A stretch of DNA of 64,000 bases, taken from positions 10,726,001 to 10,790,000 of the forward strand of contig NZ_CP150355.1 of NCBI RefSeq assembly GCF_051521495.1, read 5' to 3'. Positions 62,763 through 64,000 of the stretch are shown here, piece after piece. Within the stretch, counting starts at the first letter, position 1, and each line of letters opens with the position of its first letter. The translations under genes were made by a program, and so were the position numbers. The stretch is from Sorangium sp051521495 (GTDB lineage: Bacteria > Myxococcota_A > Polyangia > Polyangiales > Polyangiaceae). The notes below the pieces were generated by a model. The model did not search any database, was not told the DNA's origin, and saw nothing but the letters and a program-made list of their open reading frames with translations.

Positions 62763-63875
62763 GTGCAATGGCGGCAGGCCGTGTTCCGGAACAGCACCGC
62801 CGGGTGTACCCGAGCTTTCTGCCTCCTCGCCGCCGCGCTGGCCGGCTGCGCTGGAGACGCGGACGAGGCTGGCCTGCACGAGGAGGACGCGGCCGAGGCT
62901 CCGCTGGAGATCAAGGGAGGTTATCCCGACGCTGGAGATCGCGCGGTCGCCGGTCTCCTCATCACCGATCGACGAGGGCGCGTCGCGCGGACCTGCTCGA
63001 GCACCGTGATCGCGCCCAACCTGGTGCTCACGGCGCAGCACTGCATCGCGGAAGCTCCCAAGCTCATTGCCTGCAAGACCGCGACGTTCGGTGAGCCGGT
63101 CGATGCCTCGCAGGTGTACGCCACGCTCGGCGGGGCCCTGTGGACCGCGGACACGCCGTGGATCAGCGCGCGCGCGCTGCTCAGCCCGCCCGACGGCAAC
63201 GCCGTGTGCGGGCGCGATATCGCGCTCGTCGTGCTGTCCTCGCCGATCGGCGGCAGCGTGGTCACGCCGCTCGCGCCCCGCCTCGACCAGCCGCCCGAGG
63301 AGAGCGAGGTCTACTCGGCGGTGGGCTTCGGCGACACGGAGGGCAGAGCGCGCGGCGGCGGCGTCCGCAGGCGCCGCGACGGGCTCCACGTCGAGTGTGT
63401 GGGGTACGGATGTGGAACGCAGGAGCGCGTCACGGGCGGCGAGTGGCGCGGAGAGAACGGCATCTGCAGCGGCGACTCGGGCGGACCGGCGCTCGACGCC
63501 GCGGGGCGCATCATCGGCGTGACGTCGCGCGGGCCAGCTGGCTGCGCCGACCCCATCTACGGAGGGCTGATCGCTCATCGCGACTGGCTCGTCGCCGAGG
63601 CGAAGCGCGCCGCCGACGTCGGCGACTACGACCCGCCCTGGTGGGCCACGGCGTCGGACTCCGCGGAGCGCCTGCCTTCACGTCGACCGCTCGACGAGCG
63701 CTGGGCTTCGTGCGCGCTCAGCCCCCTCACCGGCGACGACGGCGGGACCGCCTCCGCGCGCGCGCTGCTCGCGGTGATCGCGCTGCTCGCGCTGAAGCGC
63801 GCCAGGACGTCCGCGCGCCGGACACGCCGCGCACGCCGCGCACACGCCGCCTCGCGGAGCACGATTTCCGCCTGA
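62763..63875 (+). CDS. trypsin-like serine protease lipoprotein with anchored tail
   Basis: The 370-aa S1-family protease has a signal with lipobox LLAAALAGCAG. The catalytic triad sits in VLTAQHCIAEA (His), CGRDIALVVLSSP (Asp) and GICSGDSGGPALDAAGRIIG (Ser). EIKGGYPDAG may mark the mature N-terminus after activation cleavage. The C-terminus has a Cys-bearing segment, then one hydrophobic helix (ARALLAVIALLAL) and an Arg-rich end, resembling MYXO-CTERM surface-sorting tails. Having both a lipobox and such a tail is odd. The GTG at 62763 is the likely start; a second GTG at 62781 is possible. It is probably a secreted or surface protease. Confidence 0.88.
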   Translation: MQWRQAVFRNSTAGCTRAFCLLAAALAGCAGDADEAGLHEEDAAEAPLEIKGGYPDAGDRAVAGLLITDRRGRVARTCSSTVIAPNLVLTAQHCIAEAPKLIACKTATFGEPVDASQVYATLGGALWTADTPWISARALLSPPDGNAVCGRDIALVVLSSPIGGSVVTPLAPRLDQPPEESEVYSAVGFGDTEGRARGGGVRRRRDGLHVECVGYGCGTQERVTGGEWRGENGICSGDSGGPALDAAGRIIGVTSRGPAGCADPIYGGLIAHRDWLVAEAKRAADVGDYDPPWWATASDSAERLPSRRPLDERWASCALSPLTGDDGGTASARALLAVIALLALKRARTSARRTRRARRAHAASRSTISA

Positions 63876-63939
63876 TCGACGCTCCAGCGCACACCTCGCC
63901 TGCTAGGATGCGGGCGTCCCGACCCCCCGCGGAGTGTCC

Positions 63940-64000
63940 ATGCCCATTTCGCCCATCATCCATCCGGCCGCGCTGCTCGCGGCGCTCGCGATCGCCTCGC
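63940..64000 (+). CDS. start of a gene cut by the window end
   Basis: An ATG at 63940, seven bases after CGGAG, opens a frame reading MPISPIIHPAALLAALAIAS to the window edge. The hydrophobic stretch suggests a signal peptide or first membrane helix. The family cannot be told from 20 residues. Confidence 0.5.
   Translation, partial: MPISPIIHPAALLAALAIAS

Overview
The window is very GC-rich DNA with dense coding, G/C-biased third positions and many GTG/TTG starts. Its gene content is typical of a large-genome myxobacterium: eukaryote-like Ser/Thr kinases with one membrane anchor, PEGA/TPR proteins, Gly-rich DUF1565 lipoprotein-like proteins, A/P-rich anchored proteins, a histone-H1-like DNA-binding protein and a MYXO-CTERM-like tail. 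A Sorangium-like member of the Polyangiales is the best guess. This is inferred from content, since no rRNA lies in the window.

Layout. (1) 0.1-14.2 kb, minus strand: a regulatory head (Ser/Thr kinase, 99-aa protein, FliA-type sigma factor, one-TM protein) followed by a degenerating array of a two-gene cassette. Each cassette is a secreted TPR/PEGA membrane protein plus a DUF1565/Gly-rich surface protein. A PP2C phosphatase and the relics of further cassettes end the array. (2) 14.5-21.5 kb: an unknown gene, a 15-unit 32-bp minisatellite, then an envelope-glycosylation-like set (GT2, flippase-like protein, DUF2079 protein) and a UspA protein. (3) 22-33.7 kb: housekeeping and signalling genes (Amt, YebC, CPBP protease, CoaBC, TrpS, VanW protein, Ser/Thr kinase, UvrC). 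(4) 33.7-37.7 kb: a gene-poor, repeat-rich zone with a wrecked amidohydrolase gene and one H1-like gene. (5) 37.7-50.1 kb: DUF2062-methyltransferase, TPR protein, M23 peptidase, rplM-rpsI, two tRNA-Ser genes, an orphan NtrY-like kinase, glmS, an MFS transporter, an nhaA relic and an RNA-binding protein. (6) 50.4-64 kb: a coupled RND/FG-GAP/Tat-exported binding-protein operon, def, murF, a proline-rich anchored protein, leuS, a trypsin-like lipoprotein and the start of one more gene.

Most notable is the first region. Translationally coupled gene pairs, shared upstream blocks, mosaic paralogs and collapsed relics record repeated duplication and loss of a cassette wired to its own kinase, sigma factor and phosphatase. 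Its function is unknown; a phase- or variation-prone cell-surface system is a reasonable hypothesis. Other points worth following are an acidic insertion inside the UvrC nuclease domain, the minisatellite, a palindromic mobile-like element and the RND/binding-protein operon.
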